Source: Phenylobacterium deserti (lineage in GTDB: Bacteria; Pseudomonadota; Alphaproteobacteria; Caulobacterales; Caulobacteraceae). From it: DNA of 61,465 nucleotides. Of this stretch, positions 9,800 to 17,920 are shown piece after piece. How positions within the stretch are numbered: position 1 is the stretch's first letter; each line of letters starts with the position of its first letter. A program made the translations under genes and the position numbers. The notes below the pieces were generated by a model that did not search any database, was not told the origin of the DNA, and worked only from the letters and a program-made list of their open reading frames with translations. The stretch covers positions 1 to 61,465 of the forward strand of contig CAMCXF010000015.1 of NCBI GenBank assembly GCA_945883235.1, written 5' to 3'.

Positions 9800-10870
9800 C
9801 TAACGGGCCTGGGCGACCTTTACTTTCTGACCATCAGCCACAAATGACTGGCCGACGGTGACAATCTGGACGGAACCCTTCAGGCCGCTGACCCAGACTC
9901 CGCCCGAGGTTTCCTCAAGTACGGCGACCGGCGCAAACGCGACAACGTCGCCATTTACAATCTGGCGCACACCCTGTCTTCCGGCGGAGTCGAGCACCAG
10001 CGCCGAGACGGGCACCAGATGCGCAGCGCCTGCACCGGCCTGAACCCGCAGATCCGACGAAAGCCCGGACCTAATGCTGTTTCCCGGGTTCTGTGCCGCG
10101 ATTTCCACGCGATAGGTGCGGGTCTGGGGGTCGGCTTCCCGAGAGACATACCGCACCCGCCCGGTCAGGATCTGCCCCGAGACCAGTCGTGCCTGGGCTG
10201 CCGCCCCGACCCGCAGCTTGCCGGCGTCGGTTTCAGGCGCATCGCCCACCACCAGTAGAGGATTGAGCTCAATCATCGTTCCACAAGCCTGTCCGGGTGC
10301 CAGATAGGCACCGATCTCGGCGTCGCGCTTATCAAAAACACCGGAGAACGGAGCCCGGATGTTCACCTGATTCAGAACGATCTCAGCCTGTCGGACGGCG
10401 GCCTGTGCGGCGTCGAGGTTTGCCTGGGCTTCAAGGACCTGGGTTTGCGAGCGGAAGCCCTTCTCCGCCAGTTGGGCGGCGGCCTCGCGTTGAAGCTGGC
10501 GCGATTTCAGGGCGGCGCGGGTCTGGTCAAGCGCGGCCTGACGGGCATCAACGGACAGACGGCAAAGTATCTGGCCCTTGGCCACGAAACTGCCTTCGAT
10601 CGTCGGCGCTGCGGCAACGACGCCAGCGGTCTCGGAACGAACCACGACGCTGCGGGCGGCTTCTGTGCGACCCCGCAGAACCACTTCGATGGGGCGTGAC
10701 GTTTCAGGCGTGACGCGCACCTGAACAGCCTGTTGGCCAACGGGAACCGGTTTGGCGTCGGCTCCATCGCGTTTTGCACCACGATTGTTGAACAGCGACC
10801 CGAATGCAAAGAACACGATCAGGACGAGCGTGACCACAAGGATAAAGACGTGCTGCGATTTCAGACGCAT
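9800..10870 (-). CDS. RND periplasmic adaptor (membrane fusion protein)
   Basis: This 356-residue adaptor links the RND permease to an outer-membrane channel. It has an N-terminal membrane anchor (about residues 8-26), a lipoyl half-motif VVRSETAGVV (about 74-83), an alanine-rich coiled hairpin (about 115-165), the second lipoyl half VNIRAPFSGVFDKRDAEIG, and a beta-barrel domain. It is the first gene of the pair, and the 226 bp upstream (10871-11096) must hold the promoter. No linked TetR or MarR regulator is present. Confidence 0.92.
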   Translation of the reverse strand: MRLKSQHVFILVVTLVLIVFFAFGSLFNNRGAKRDGADAKPVPVGQQAVQVRVTPETSRPIEVVLRGRTEAARSVVVRSETAGVVAAAPTIEGSFVAKGQILCRLSVDARQAALDQTRAALKSRQLQREAAAQLAEKGFRSQTQVLEAQANLDAAQAAVRQAEIVLNQVNIRAPFSGVFDKRDAEIGAYLAPGQACGTMIELNPLLVVGDAPETDAGKLRVGAAAQARLVSGQILTGRVRYVSREADPQTRTYRVEIAAQNPGNSIRSGLSSDLRVQAGAGAAHLVPVSALVLDSAGRQGVRQIVNGDVVAFAPVAVLEETSGGVWVSGLKGSVQIVTVGQSFVADGQKVKVAQAR

Positions 10871-11096
10871 ATAGGTGTATCCCCGGCCCTGATAGCGAGT
10901 GCTGCGCGTTCAGCGGCACACTGACACCGACTACTTGCGGCTTGCCGTGCTTTTGAGGGTCCGGCAACCTGAGTGCAAATGAAATTCCGGTCACCCTGGT
11001 GTTGGAATTTCATCAACCGAAACCATCCGAGATTGCGATGCGACCCACGCTCTCGCATACCGCGAGTCTCGAGAACGTTAAGGGATTAAGACGCCA

Positions 11097-11537
11097 GTGA
11101 GATATCTGCACACAATGGTCAGGGTCACCGACCTCGACGCCTCCCTTTCGTTCTATTGTGACAAGCTTGGCCTTAAGGAAGTGTCCAGAGCCGAGAACCC
11201 GATGGGCCGGTTCACGCTGGTGTTCCTCTGTGCCCCGGGCGACGAGGTCGCCGCCCGGTCAGGACAGGCCCCGACCGTCGAGCTCACATACAACTGGGAC
11301 CCCGAGGCTTACAGTGGCGGTCGCAACTTCGGCCACCTGGCCTATGCGGTCGATGATATCTATGCGGCCTGCCAGAAGCTGCGGGACGGCGGCGTGGTGA
11401 TCAACCGCCCGCCACGCGACGGCCGCATGGCCTTCATCCGCTCGCCGGACAATGTGTCGGTGGAGCTGTTACAGGCCGGGCCCGCGCTGGCACCTGCCGA
11501 GCCGTGGGCGTCGATGCCGAATGTGGGGGTCTGGTAG
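11097..11537 (+). CDS. VOC (glyoxalase-fold) protein, lactoylglutathione lyase-like
   Basis: The 146-residue protein resembles GloA: the N-terminus MRYLHTMVRVTDLDASLSFY carries the first metal-site histidine, and VELTYNWDPEAYSGGRNFGHLAYAVDDIYAAC matches the Glu and His region of glyoxalase I. The C-terminal FIRSPDNVSVELLQ carries the last metal-ligand Glu. The start is GTG at 11097; the internal ATG at 11115 would remove the conserved first strand. It would detoxify methylglyoxal as the glutathione hemithioacetal if it is a true GloA. The tail is longer than in E. coli GloA. Confidence 0.85.
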   Translation: MRYLHTMVRVTDLDASLSFYCDKLGLKEVSRAENPMGRFTLVFLCAPGDEVAARSGQAPTVELTYNWDPEAYSGGRNFGHLAYAVDDIYAACQKLRDGGVVINRPPRDGRMAFIRSPDNVSVELLQAGPALAPAEPWASMPNVGVW

Positions 11538-11540
11538 AGC

Positions 11541-12119
11541 TTAGGGGATCGGGCGTTCGCGCCGGTTCCACACATGCCAGCGCCAGGCGATCAGGCCCGC
11601 GACCAGCACCAGCCCGGTCACCGCCAGAGCGATCGACCCGGCATGTGGACCCAGCTGGTCGAACAGCGTCAGGGCGACGGGGCCCAGCGCATAGCCAAAG
11701 CCCGCGAACAGGCCGGACCACAGGCAGGATCCCAGGGCGTTCAGGATGCCGAATCGCCAGTGCGAGACCTGCGAGACCCCCACGGCCACTGGACCTGCGG
11801 CGCGCAGGCCGAACAGGAACCGGAAACTGAGGATAAAGGCGTTCGGGTAGCGCTCGATCAGTTGCAGGGTCTTGGCGAAACCCGGCTTGGCGATGAAGCG
11901 TTGCACAAACGCGGTGTGGCGAAAGCTGCGGCCCAGCACGAACAGCAGATGATCCAGAACGCCCGACCCCAGAGCTCCGGTCGCAAACACCACGCCCAGC
12001 GACAGCACACCGTTGTGCGCGAGGATGCCCCCGATCACGACCGCCGTCTGACCTTCGAAGGCAGCGCCGATCGTTATCACAAGCGGACCGTAGATCGCGA
12101 TCAGCTGTTCGATGTCCAT
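11541..12119 (-). CDS. DedA family membrane protein
   Basis: With ATG at 12119 the protein has 192 residues and starts MDIEQLIAIYGPLVITIGAAFEGQTAVV, which fits the DedA/SNARE-associated family. The family features are GAAFEGQTAVVIGG near the N-terminus and the arginine-containing segment FRFLFGLRAAGPVAVGVS in the middle; hydrophobic helices make up most of the chain. DedA proteins act in undecaprenyl phosphate or lipid flipping. The frame stays open upstream to 12293 across the element junction, but that extension is unlikely to be translated. Stops of this gene and the VOC gene are 3 bp apart. Confidence 0.85.
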   Translation of the reverse strand: MDIEQLIAIYGPLVITIGAAFEGQTAVVIGGILAHNGVLSLGVVFATGALGSGVLDHLLFVLGRSFRHTAFVQRFIAKPGFAKTLQLIERYPNAFILSFRFLFGLRAAGPVAVGVSQVSHWRFGILNALGSCLWSGLFAGFGYALGPVALTLFDQLGPHAGSIALAVTGLVLVAGLIAWRWHVWNRRERPIP

Positions 12120-12219
12120 GGATCGCCGGTCGGGAGGAGGGAAGGGCGCGTTGCCGCCACTATGCCTCGTCGTGGTGCTGACGCTAGGGGTCTTGGTCCA
12201 CCGTCCGGTGGATTGAAGC

Positions 12220-12234
12220 GGTCTCGATGGCTCC
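12220..12234. other. Left attachment site of the tRNA-Asn element (att repeat)
   Basis: GGTCTCGATGGCTCC here is identical to 17763-17777, where it overlaps the CCA end of tRNA-Asn. To the right of the identical core, similarity to the tRNA 3' arm continues weakly (CAGG and AAC blocks in register). It lies about 150 bp before the integrase start and 100 bp upstream of dedA, as expected for an element end. Confidence 0.75.
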
Positions 12235-12381
12235 TGAATCAGGGTCCTAACAAACATCCTGCCTAGTCCCAAAAGTTCGTCAGAAAGAGGCAATATATCA
12301 GTTAGTTCTGAGTGTACCGTCTAGCATCGTCCTAAGAAATCCTGCATAATCCAGCATCACTGTTAGGGTGGATGTTGGGAT

Positions 12382-13626
12382 ATGACAAAACGACCTTCGA
12401 AAATGTTGACCTCTCCAGAGGTCGTGGGCGGTAGCCTGGGGGCGGGGCGCCATGCGGACGGCGATAACCTTTATCTGGTGGTGGACAAGAGCGGCGCGAA
12501 GCGGTGGGTCTTTATCTATCGCTGGCGCGAGCCGGGGCAGACCGGTCCCGGGCGGCTGCGTGAAATGGGTCTCGGATCGTTGGCCAAGGTCAGTCTCGCC
12601 AAGGCGCGGCTAAAGGCGGCGGACCAGCGCGAACTCCTGGGGGATGGAGTTGATCCCATCGCCCAATCTCGCAAGAGCGCCGAAATTCCGACGTTCGGTG
12701 CCGAGGCGGACCGGTGGTCTGAGCGGCGGGAGGGCGAGCTAAAGAGCAAGACGTCGAAGGCGAGGATCAAGCGGGCCTTGGAGGTCTATGCCAAGCCGCT
12801 GCGCGGGCTCCGGGTTGACGCCATTGAGACCCACCACGTTGTCGATGTGCTGGAGCCCATCTGGACCGAGAAGCCAGAGACCGCTCACAAGCTGCGCGGA
12901 TATATCGAGGCCGTGCTCGACGCCGCAAAGGTCCGTGGCCATCGCACCACCGAGAATCCGGCGCGCTGGCGTGGCCATCTCTCCCACCTGTTGGCGGCCC
13001 GGGACGCTGCTGCGCGCGGCCACCATGCGGCGCTGCCTTACGCCGAGCTATCGGCGTTCATGGGCACCCTGCGGACCCGGGACGCCGTGGCGGCCTTGGC
13101 CCTGGAGTTCCTGATCCTGACCGCCGCGCGTTCGGGCGAGATACTTGGCGCCACCTGGGGGGAGATCGACCTGAAGGCCAAGGTCTGGACCGTCCCCGCC
13201 GCGCGCATGAAGGGCGGGCGCGAACACCGGGTTCCATTGAGTGCGCAGGCCGTGTCCGTGCTGGAGAAAGTGAAGTTGCTGGCCAACGGCGACGACGTGT
13301 CTGCAATGCCTGTGTTTCCGGGACCGAAGAAGGGCAAGCCGTTGTCCTCGATGGCGTTGGCCATGCTGCTGCGGCGCATGAAGGTCGAGACCACCGTGCA
13401 TGGCTTCCGGTCCAGCTTCCGGGATTGGGCGGGAGAGGCCTCAAACTTCCCGCGCGAGATAGCCGAGGCGGCGCTCGCGCATACCGGGGGCGACGCCACC
13501 GAACGGGCTTATCGGCGGGGCGACGCACTAGAGAAACGACGGAAGCTCATGGAAGCATGGGCGGGGTTTGTCGAGCGCGGCTTTAAGTTTGGCAACGTTT
13601 CGAATTTGGTGAAGGGCGCGGCTTGA
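12382..13626 (+). CDS. Tyrosine recombinase integrase of the tRNA-Asn element
   Basis: This 414-residue site-specific recombinase has an N-terminal arm-binding domain (DUF4102-like, with LVVDKSGAKRWVFIYRW), a core-binding domain and a C-terminal catalytic domain. The catalytic set is complete: Arg about 250 (TAARSGEIL), Lys about 275 (RMKGGREHRVPL), HGFR about 340-343, His about 367 (LAHTGG) and Tyr about 376 (ERAYRRGD). It is of the P4 type and reads away from the left attachment repeat. It should catalyse integration at, and excision from, the 3' end of tRNA-Asn. Confidence 0.93.
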   Translation: MTKRPSKMLTSPEVVGGSLGAGRHADGDNLYLVVDKSGAKRWVFIYRWREPGQTGPGRLREMGLGSLAKVSLAKARLKAADQRELLGDGVDPIAQSRKSAEIPTFGAEADRWSERREGELKSKTSKARIKRALEVYAKPLRGLRVDAIETHHVVDVLEPIWTEKPETAHKLRGYIEAVLDAAKVRGHRTTENPARWRGHLSHLLAARDAAARGHHAALPYAELSAFMGTLRTRDAVAALALEFLILTAARSGEILGATWGEIDLKAKVWTVPAARMKGGREHRVPLSAQAVSVLEKVKLLANGDDVSAMPVFPGPKKGKPLSSMALAMLLRRMKVETTVHGFRSSFRDWAGEASNFPREIAEAALAHTGGDATERAYRRGDALEKRRKLMEAWAGFVERGFKFGNVSNLVKGAA

Positions 13627-13893
13627 CGTGATTCGCTGAATCTATCGCAAGCAATAGAGAGGCCCTGTGATTGTGAGAATTTCCCGCGTTTCTGGCGACG
13701 GGCGGCTGGTGATTCCCGGCGAATTGCCACGGTAGCTGTGGACGAGACGGAACATACAAAGAACATTGGCTTGTAAGTGTCGCATGCGGCGTCCTAGGCT
13801 ATGCCAACAGGTGTCTCGGACTGATTTGCAGTTCGGGGAGTGTCGCCTGCCTCAGGACAGTTGAGCTGCCTGAAAACGATGAGAAAGGTTCCA

Positions 13894-14085
13894 ATGAGTA
13901 GTATCTCTATTCAACCCATATCGTTCAGCGTTGCAGACGCCATTGCCTATGCTGGATTAAGTCGCAGCCGTATCTTTGAGCTGATGAAAAGTGGCCATAT
14001 CGCCAGTTTTCAGGTCGGCGGTCGCCGGATGATTTTGAGAGAGGCCATCGACGGTTTCATCTCGGACATAGCGAGGGCTGCATAG
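13894..14085 (+). CDS. AlpA/excisionase-like helix-turn-helix protein
   Basis: This 63-residue protein has a MerR-type winged helix as in AlpA and excisionases: SVADAIAYAGLSRSRIFELM (helices 1-2) followed by HIASFQVGGRRMILREAIDGF (wing and last helix). ATG at 13894 is chosen over the upstream in-frame ATG because AGAAAGG lies just before it. Proteins like this control excision or integrase expression. The 267 bp between the integrase and this gene show no other gene. Confidence 0.8.
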   Translation: MSSISIQPISFSVADAIAYAGLSRSRIFELMKSGHIASFQVGGRRMILREAIDGFISDIARAA

Positions 14086-14087
14086 AT

Positions 14088-14303
14088 ATGGCCCCGACAA
14101 AATTGAACCCGACCACCGTTGGCGCGGTAGGCCGGGTTCGGGGTGCTTCGCTCTGCAGCTTGCACCCCCAAACTAACACCGCCGGTGCGAACGGCAAGGC
14201 GTGGCTTGAGATTGCGGCTAGCCGCCTTCGCCGATGTCACGGCCTTTACCCATGCCCGGGCGCTGCTAACAGCGGCTCTTGCTGGTCTGGGAGGCCGTCA
14301 TGA
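14088..14303 (+). CDS. Possible small coupled ORF, unknown function
   Basis: This 71-codon frame starts 2 bp after the AlpA-like stop and its own stop overlaps the next start (ATGA at 14300-14303), an arrangement that suggests translational coupling. The product has no recognisable domain, and the first 80 bp contain a strong inverted repeat (GAACCCG and CGGGTTC), so the stretch could equally be structured leader RNA. Weakly supported. Confidence 0.3.
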   Translation: MAPTKLNPTTVGAVGRVRGASLCSLHPQTNTAGANGKAWLEIAASRLRRCHGLYPCPGAANSGSCWSGRPS

Positions 14304-14617
14304 ATAGGCGGACCTATCCCCGGATCAACGCGCGGCGTCTGCCTGACGGGCCTTGGTCCGCCATCACAGGCCGGGAGGCCGAGACCTTCATGCTGTTGGC
14401 GTCGAAAGGCTCCAGCGGCCTGCGGGCCTACGACTTCCCCGGCGGCCCTCCGTTCCGCCTCAGCGCCTACATCTTTGACCTGCGGGGGTTCGGATTGTCG
14501 ATCCGGACCGACCGTGAAGACCACGCTGGCGGAACCCATGCCGTCTACGTGTTGGAGTGCGTGGTCGAGTTCGAAGTGATGGCGCTGCGACCGGGAGGCG
14601 ATGCCCTTGCGGCCTAG
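14300..14617 (+). CDS. Small winged-helix-like protein of integrative elements
   Basis: With ATG at 14300 the protein has 105 residues (MNRRTYPRINARRL...). It is hydrophilic with a stretch TGREAETFMLLASKGSSGLRAYDF resembling a short helix-turn-helix followed by a beta wing (SAYIFDLRGFGLSIRTDRED). I recognise the type from alphaproteobacterial elements but not a defined function; DNA binding is inferred. It precedes the replication-type gene by about 90 bp. Confidence 0.6.
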   Translation: MNRRTYPRINARRLPDGPWSAITGREAETFMLLASKGSSGLRAYDFPGGPPFRLSAYIFDLRGFGLSIRTDREDHAGGTHAVYVLECVVEFEVMALRPGGDALAA

Positions 14618-14706
14618 CGCCCGGTCACACTGGCGGGGGCTTCGGCCCCCGCCTTTTCCCTTCACGCGCGCCAGTCGGTTGCCGACGACGTGCTGCGGAA
14701 TTTCCC

Positions 14707-15153
14707 ATGCCCAACATGCAAGACCAGAGGGGGCGGTCGAAGACCACCGGCCACTACGTCCGACTACAAACCTTCATGCTCAAGACGCTAGCCTGGCAGG
14801 AACTGAGGGCCAACGCGCGCGTAATCTATGTCGAGTTGGCCAGCCGATACTACGGCTCGAACAACGGTCGCATCACCCTGTCCGCCCGCGACGCCGCGCG
14901 CCTGTGCCATCTCAACAAGAACACCGTCACCAGGGCGTTCCGGCAGTTGGTCGACCACGGCTTCATCGAATGCGTGACGTCCGGGGGATTCAGTCGGAAG
15001 GTTCGCCACGCCACCGAATGGCGGCTGACGGAACACCGATGCGACGTGACCAAGGCGTTGCCGACAAAGGCGTTCATGCGGTGGCGGCCCCAGAAACAAA
15101 ACACGGCCCCAAAAGAGGGCCACACCGGTCCCCATTTAGGGCCACAAGCATGA
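14707..15153 (+). CDS. Replication-initiator-like helix-turn-helix protein
   Basis: With ATG at 14707 the protein has 148 residues. The centre is a winged helix (SARDAARLCHLNKNTVTRAFRQLVDHGFIECVTSGGFSRKVRHATEWRL), as in plasmid and ICE replication proteins. Its last codons run into the palindromic repeat array and encode the tail KEGHTGPHLGPQA. The open frame extends upstream to 14557 but lacks similarity there. Role inferred: it may bind the adjacent repeats. The family is poorly defined. Confidence 0.65.
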   Translation: MPNMQDQRGRSKTTGHYVRLQTFMLKTLAWQELRANARVIYVELASRYYGSNNGRITLSARDAARLCHLNKNTVTRAFRQLVDHGFIECVTSGGFSRKVRHATEWRLTEHRCDVTKALPTKAFMRWRPQKQNTAPKEGHTGPHLGPQA

Positions 15154-15265
15154 AACGAGGCCATTTTAGGCAAAATTCTGTCCCTGAATGGGGACCGAGT
15201 GGCCGGTTTCGGGGGCACGGTCGGTCCCAATCGAGGGCACACATATACGTTGCCATATGGGGGTA
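15095..15265. repeat. Array of short GGNCCC...GGGNCC palindromes, origin candidate
   Basis: At least five short inverted repeats follow each other at roughly 25-30 bp spacing, for example GGTCCCCATTTAGGGCC, GTCCCTGAATGGGGAC and GGTCCCAATCGAGGGCAC. The array starts inside the 3' end of the helix-turn-helix gene and continues through the 201-bp non-coding gap that follows. It may be a binding array for that protein or an origin; the repeated GP codons could also be a coding remnant. Confidence 0.55.
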
Positions 15266-15354
15266 CCGCCAAGGCGGGCCACCACCCGGTAGCAACAGCG
15301 CCATCGCAGCACCGCCCAAGTCAAATTCATTCACCAGCATGGAGACATGATCCG

Positions 15355-16153
15355 ATGGCGAGCAAGAGTTCAACGGCGACACGAGACAAGGCGAAGTCGG
15401 AGGTCGTGGCACCGAAACGAGATCCGACCGTGAAAGAGCGGCAAGCCATCGAGGCGGCGCAGGTCAGGCAGAAGGGGCGAACCGCCCGTTCGGCTGTTGC
15501 GATCAAGCGCGAGGGCACGGCGGTGACCATCGACACGCCGCACGCGGACCTGGCGGGCTGGAGCGACGCCCTGCTCGATACGATGGGTACCAATTCCCAT
15601 GATTTCGCCCAGATCGCCCTGGCACAGGTCATGGAGGTCATGGACCCGATCAGCCGATCGCCCGAAGGCTTACAACGCGGCTTGGGCGGTCATGGGGGCG
15701 ATTGCACCGTGCAATGAACTGGAGGCGCTGTTGGCAGGCCAGATCATCGCGACGAACTACCTGGCACTGGACTCGATGGGCCGGGCGGCGAGGTCAGACA
15801 CGATACCGAAGCGCGACGCCTACATCACACAGTCGACCAAATTGGGCCGCACCGCCGTGGCCCAGGTCGAGGCGTTGGCGAAACTCCGGGGCGGTGGAAA
15901 ACAACAGGTCGAGGTGCGCCATGTCTACGTCAATGGAAACGCTGTCATCGGGGACGGGGCGCAAGCCGTGTTCGGAGACGTCAGAGGGGGAGGGGTGCGC
16001 GGCGAAAACCTCAATCGATCCCATGCACAAGGCCTTGAACATCTACCGGGCGCACCTGTCCCCTCGGTGCGGGGCGAAGACGCGGACGGGCGGGTCGTGC
16101 CTGTCGCCGGTGATGAAGGGGCGGAAGCGATGCCGCATGCGCGGCGGGGCTAG
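15355..16153 (+). pseudogene. Frameshifted gene of an element-associated protein
   Basis: The first part reads from ATG 15355 (MASKSSTATRDKAKSEVVA...) to about 15660 and then runs into a stop at 15717. The family-like continuation (AYNAAWAVMGAIAPCNELEALLAGQ ... KQQVEVRHVYVNGNAVIGDG) lies in the next frame and runs to 16153. The two halves together look like a conserved hypothetical protein of alphaproteobacterial elements, with its usual C-terminal HV-VN-G motif. The switch must fall near 15655-15670. This can be mutation, sequencing error or, less likely, ribosomal frameshifting. Function unknown. Confidence 0.6.
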
Positions 16154-16283
16154 CCCTGGAGGGCCGCTGGGGCGGGCAAACGGGCGCTACAGGACCGGAG
16201 CCTTCACCAGGGAGGTTTTGGCCGTAAGGCGGCAAGCTGGGGCGCTTGTGAGGGCGTGGGCGAGAGTGGCGAGGGAGTTGTAA
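15921..16283 (+). CDS. HGG-motif element protein (HGGxxGxxxGxxN family)
   Basis: This 120-residue product contains CGAKTRTGGSCLSPVMKGRKRCRMRGG, followed by GGPLGRANGRYRTGAFTREV, the pattern of small cysteine-containing proteins found beside phage and ICE genes, usually CxxxxRxGxxC...CRMHGG...GxxNxxxHG. Here the usual HGG reads RGG and the second half reads GRYRTGAF, so it is somewhat divergent. ATG at 15921 or 15933 is likely; 16023 is another choice. It overlaps the preceding frame out of register for about 230 bp. Function unknown; a metal-binding or DNA-packaging accessory role is guesswork. Confidence 0.6.
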   Translation: MSTSMETLSSGTGRKPCSETSEGEGCAAKTSIDPMHKALNIYRAHLSPRCGAKTRTGGSCLSPVMKGRKRCRMRGGASPGGPLGRANGRYRTGAFTREVLAVRRQAGALVRAWARVAREL

Positions 16284-16763
16284 CTTTAGGGGCCACATCC
16301 CCCGAGGGGACTCCTGCACCACCACAGCGGCCCATTTCTCACGCCCCGATCTATTTCGATCTACTTTAGATTCGAAGGACTGGGGCAGGGCCGCAGCGTC
16401 ACACCAGCGCACGCCGCACGGCCTCGGGATTGCTCGGCGCTTGCATCACTGCAAGCTCGCAGCCTAACATCAACCCCCAGACGACGCCAGCGCTCCGCTA
16501 ATCTACGCCGCCAACTGTCTCAAATAATCTGACGATGGACAGTAAACCTAATCGAGATGTTCTCAGAAAAATGGATCAATTTGACGGGATAGGGTCATTG
16601 TTGAGCATTACCCGGACGAGCATCACCATTTTATAATGAAACCAGAATTGCATAGTCTCGTTAGAGCGAACGCGAAACCGCAGCGGCAAGGATTAACTCA
16701 AAACATATTGTCAGAGTGTGTTAGCGCCTTTCAACGTCAGTCCGTTAAATCAGGAGTAAATTT
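16284..16763. other. Non-coding stretch inside the tRNA-Asn element
   Basis: I see no gene here. The left part is GC-rich, then from about 16500 the sequence becomes AT-rich, with the short palindrome CTTGCATCACTGCAAG at about 16442. It probably holds the promoter of the cupin gene. The change in composition suggests that the cupin segment was acquired separately. Confidence 0.5.
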
Positions 16764-17195
16764 ATGCTGTATTTTCGCGTTGCATTGTTTTTATTTTCTG
16801 CTCCGTTGCTCACTAGTGGGGCGGCGCTGGCCGCCGATGCACCGACAGCAACCAACGAAGTGCTGCTGAAAAGCACTAGCTCTTGGGATGGGACTCCCTA
16901 TATCCGCTATCCCGACGGCACGCCTGAGCTGACCACCCTCAAAATCACCATACCGCCTCGCACCGAATTGCCCTGGCATACTCATCCGATGCCCAACGTG
17001 GCCTATGTCCTGTCCGGTGAATTGACGGTAGAGCAACGCGAAGGCGGCCAGTCTAAAACTATCAAGGCCGGCGATGTGCTTCCGGAGATGGTCGATATCA
17101 ATCACCGCGGGCGCACCGGCGACAACCCGGTAGTCCTGATCGTTTTCTATGCCGGTACGAAGGGGATGCCGCTCTCTGTGGCTCCGAAACAATAA
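16764..17195 (+). CDS. Secreted small cupin-domain protein
   Basis: This 143-residue protein begins with a signal peptide (hydrophobic LYFRVALFLFSAPLL, cleavage probably after ALA at about residue 23). The rest is a single cupin barrel: motif 1 reads LPWHTHPMPNVAYVLSGELTVE with metal-type histidines, and motif 2 is in the area VLPEMVDINHRGRTGDNP. Its codon use is AT-richer than its neighbours, consistent with cargo. A good ribosome site (AGGAG) precedes the ATG. The substrate is unknown; small exported cupins are often metal-dependent isomerases or binding proteins. Confidence 0.85.
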   Translation: MLYFRVALFLFSAPLLTSGAALAADAPTATNEVLLKSTSSWDGTPYIRYPDGTPELTTLKITIPPRTELPWHTHPMPNVAYVLSGELTVEQREGGQSKTIKAGDVLPEMVDINHRGRTGDNPVVLIVFYAGTKGMPLSVAPKQ

Positions 17196-17234
17196 CATCC
17201 CGTTTCGGTGATAGCCCTGGGGGGTCTCGCCGAT

Positions 17235-17531
17235 TTACTTCATCGAGAAACGGCGGAGCTTGAATTGCTCAGCGATCCAACCGCGCAGCACGAGGCGTTT
17301 AACCCGATCGCGCCACAATATCCCAGCCAAGAGTATCGCAGGCCAACCCAATCCTGCGATCCATGCGCCGAAGAAGGCTGGAACCAAGCCGATTGATCCG
17401 CCGAGCACAATGCCACTCTGACAGATTGCCGCGATCCATATCGCTACAAACGCAGCCACCCCGACCGCCAACGCCGCGAGTAGGTAAGCCCAAGCAACCG
17501 GCACTTCGACTCGCGGAAAAGATTCGAACAA
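17235..17531 (-). CDS. Small two-helix membrane protein, unknown
   Basis: This 98-residue frame has a long hydrophobic segment VAWAYLLAALAVGVAAFVAI (about residues 12-31), a second one around SIGLVPAFFGAWIAGLGWPAILLAGILW (about 46-73), and a basic tail. The composition is that of a real membrane protein rather than a shadow frame. It is convergent with the cupin gene inside the element. I do not recognise a family. Confidence 0.5.
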   Translation of the reverse strand: MFESFPRVEVPVAWAYLLAALAVGVAAFVAIWIAAICQSGIVLGGSIGLVPAFFGAWIAGLGWPAILLAGILWRDRVKRLVLRGWIAEQFKLRRFSMK

Positions 17532-17730
17532 CGCTCACATCGATTCTGTCTCGGCTGCGAGACCCCAGCTAGTCTGGAGGGATCAGGCCGTCAGGACACG
17601 CCGTAGAGCGAGGCTGCGCGCTTGCTACAGCGCGGGAATGCGCCGCGACAGCCGTACGGTGCGACAAGGCGCTTCTGCCGGTGATCTAGCGCCGATGTTA
17701 GGTGTGTTGTTGGGGTAAAACTGGAAGCCC

Positions 17731-17752
17731 TGAAAATACCTTAGTATTTTCA
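17731..17752. repeat. Perfect palindrome at the right end of the element
   Basis: TGAAAATAC-CTTA-GTATTTTCA is a 9-bp perfect inverted repeat just inside the right attachment repeat. It has no T-run on either strand. A recombination arm site or host-factor site is more likely than a terminator, but this is inference from position. Confidence 0.5.
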
Positions 17753-17762
17753 TAGGATTCTA

Positions 17763-17777
17763 GGTCTCGATGGCTCC
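17763..17777. other. Right attachment site of the tRNA-Asn element (att repeat)
   Basis: This is the second copy of GGTCTCGATGGCTCC. Read on the minus strand it covers the last bases of tRNA-Asn, its encoded CCA and 9 bases beyond. Because the tRNA gene is complete here, this junction is the one that rebuilt the tRNA on integration. Confidence 0.75.
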
Positions 17778-17846
17778 CGGAGCAGGACTCGAACCTGCGA
17801 CAAGTCGGTTAACAGCCGACTGCTCTACCAGCTGAGCTATCCGGGA
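17771..17846 (-). tRNA. tRNA-Asn (anticodon GTT)
   Basis: On the minus strand the cloverleaf is complete: acceptor TCCCGGA/TCCGGGA, D arm AGCTCAGCTGGTAGAGC, anticodon stem GTCGG/CCGAC around loop CTGTTAA (anticodon GTT), T arm with GGTTCGAGTCC, discriminator G and encoded CCA at 17771-17773. Its 3' end is the integration target of the adjoining element. Confidence 0.97.
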
Positions 17847-17920
17847 TCAGGCCGTCGAGGGGCGGGGCTATACGCTGCCACGCCGGACCACGCAAGCGCA
17901 GGGTTGGGTTGGCGCAAACT

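Larger units (their letters stand above)
12220..17777. mobile_element. Integrative element of about 5.5 kb at tRNA-Asn
   Basis: A 15-bp direct repeat bounds the region. Inside are a tyrosine integrase next to the left end, an AlpA-like regulator, a replication-type helix-turn-helix protein, a frameshifted gene, an HGG-motif protein, a cupin and a small membrane protein. The middle (about 16500-16800) is clearly AT-richer than its surroundings. No conjugation or capsid genes are present, so if mobile it would depend on a helper. Confidence 0.75.

Noticed and set aside
7929..9803. 624-codon open frame antisense to the RND permease
   Set aside because: It mirrors a fully conserved RND gene and its product is rich in Arg, His, Asp and Gln without domains, as expected for the opposite strand of high-GC coding DNA.
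15095..15265. Possible CRISPR array
   Set aside because: The units are short palindromes of varying sequence without constant repeats and spacers; no cas gene is nearby.
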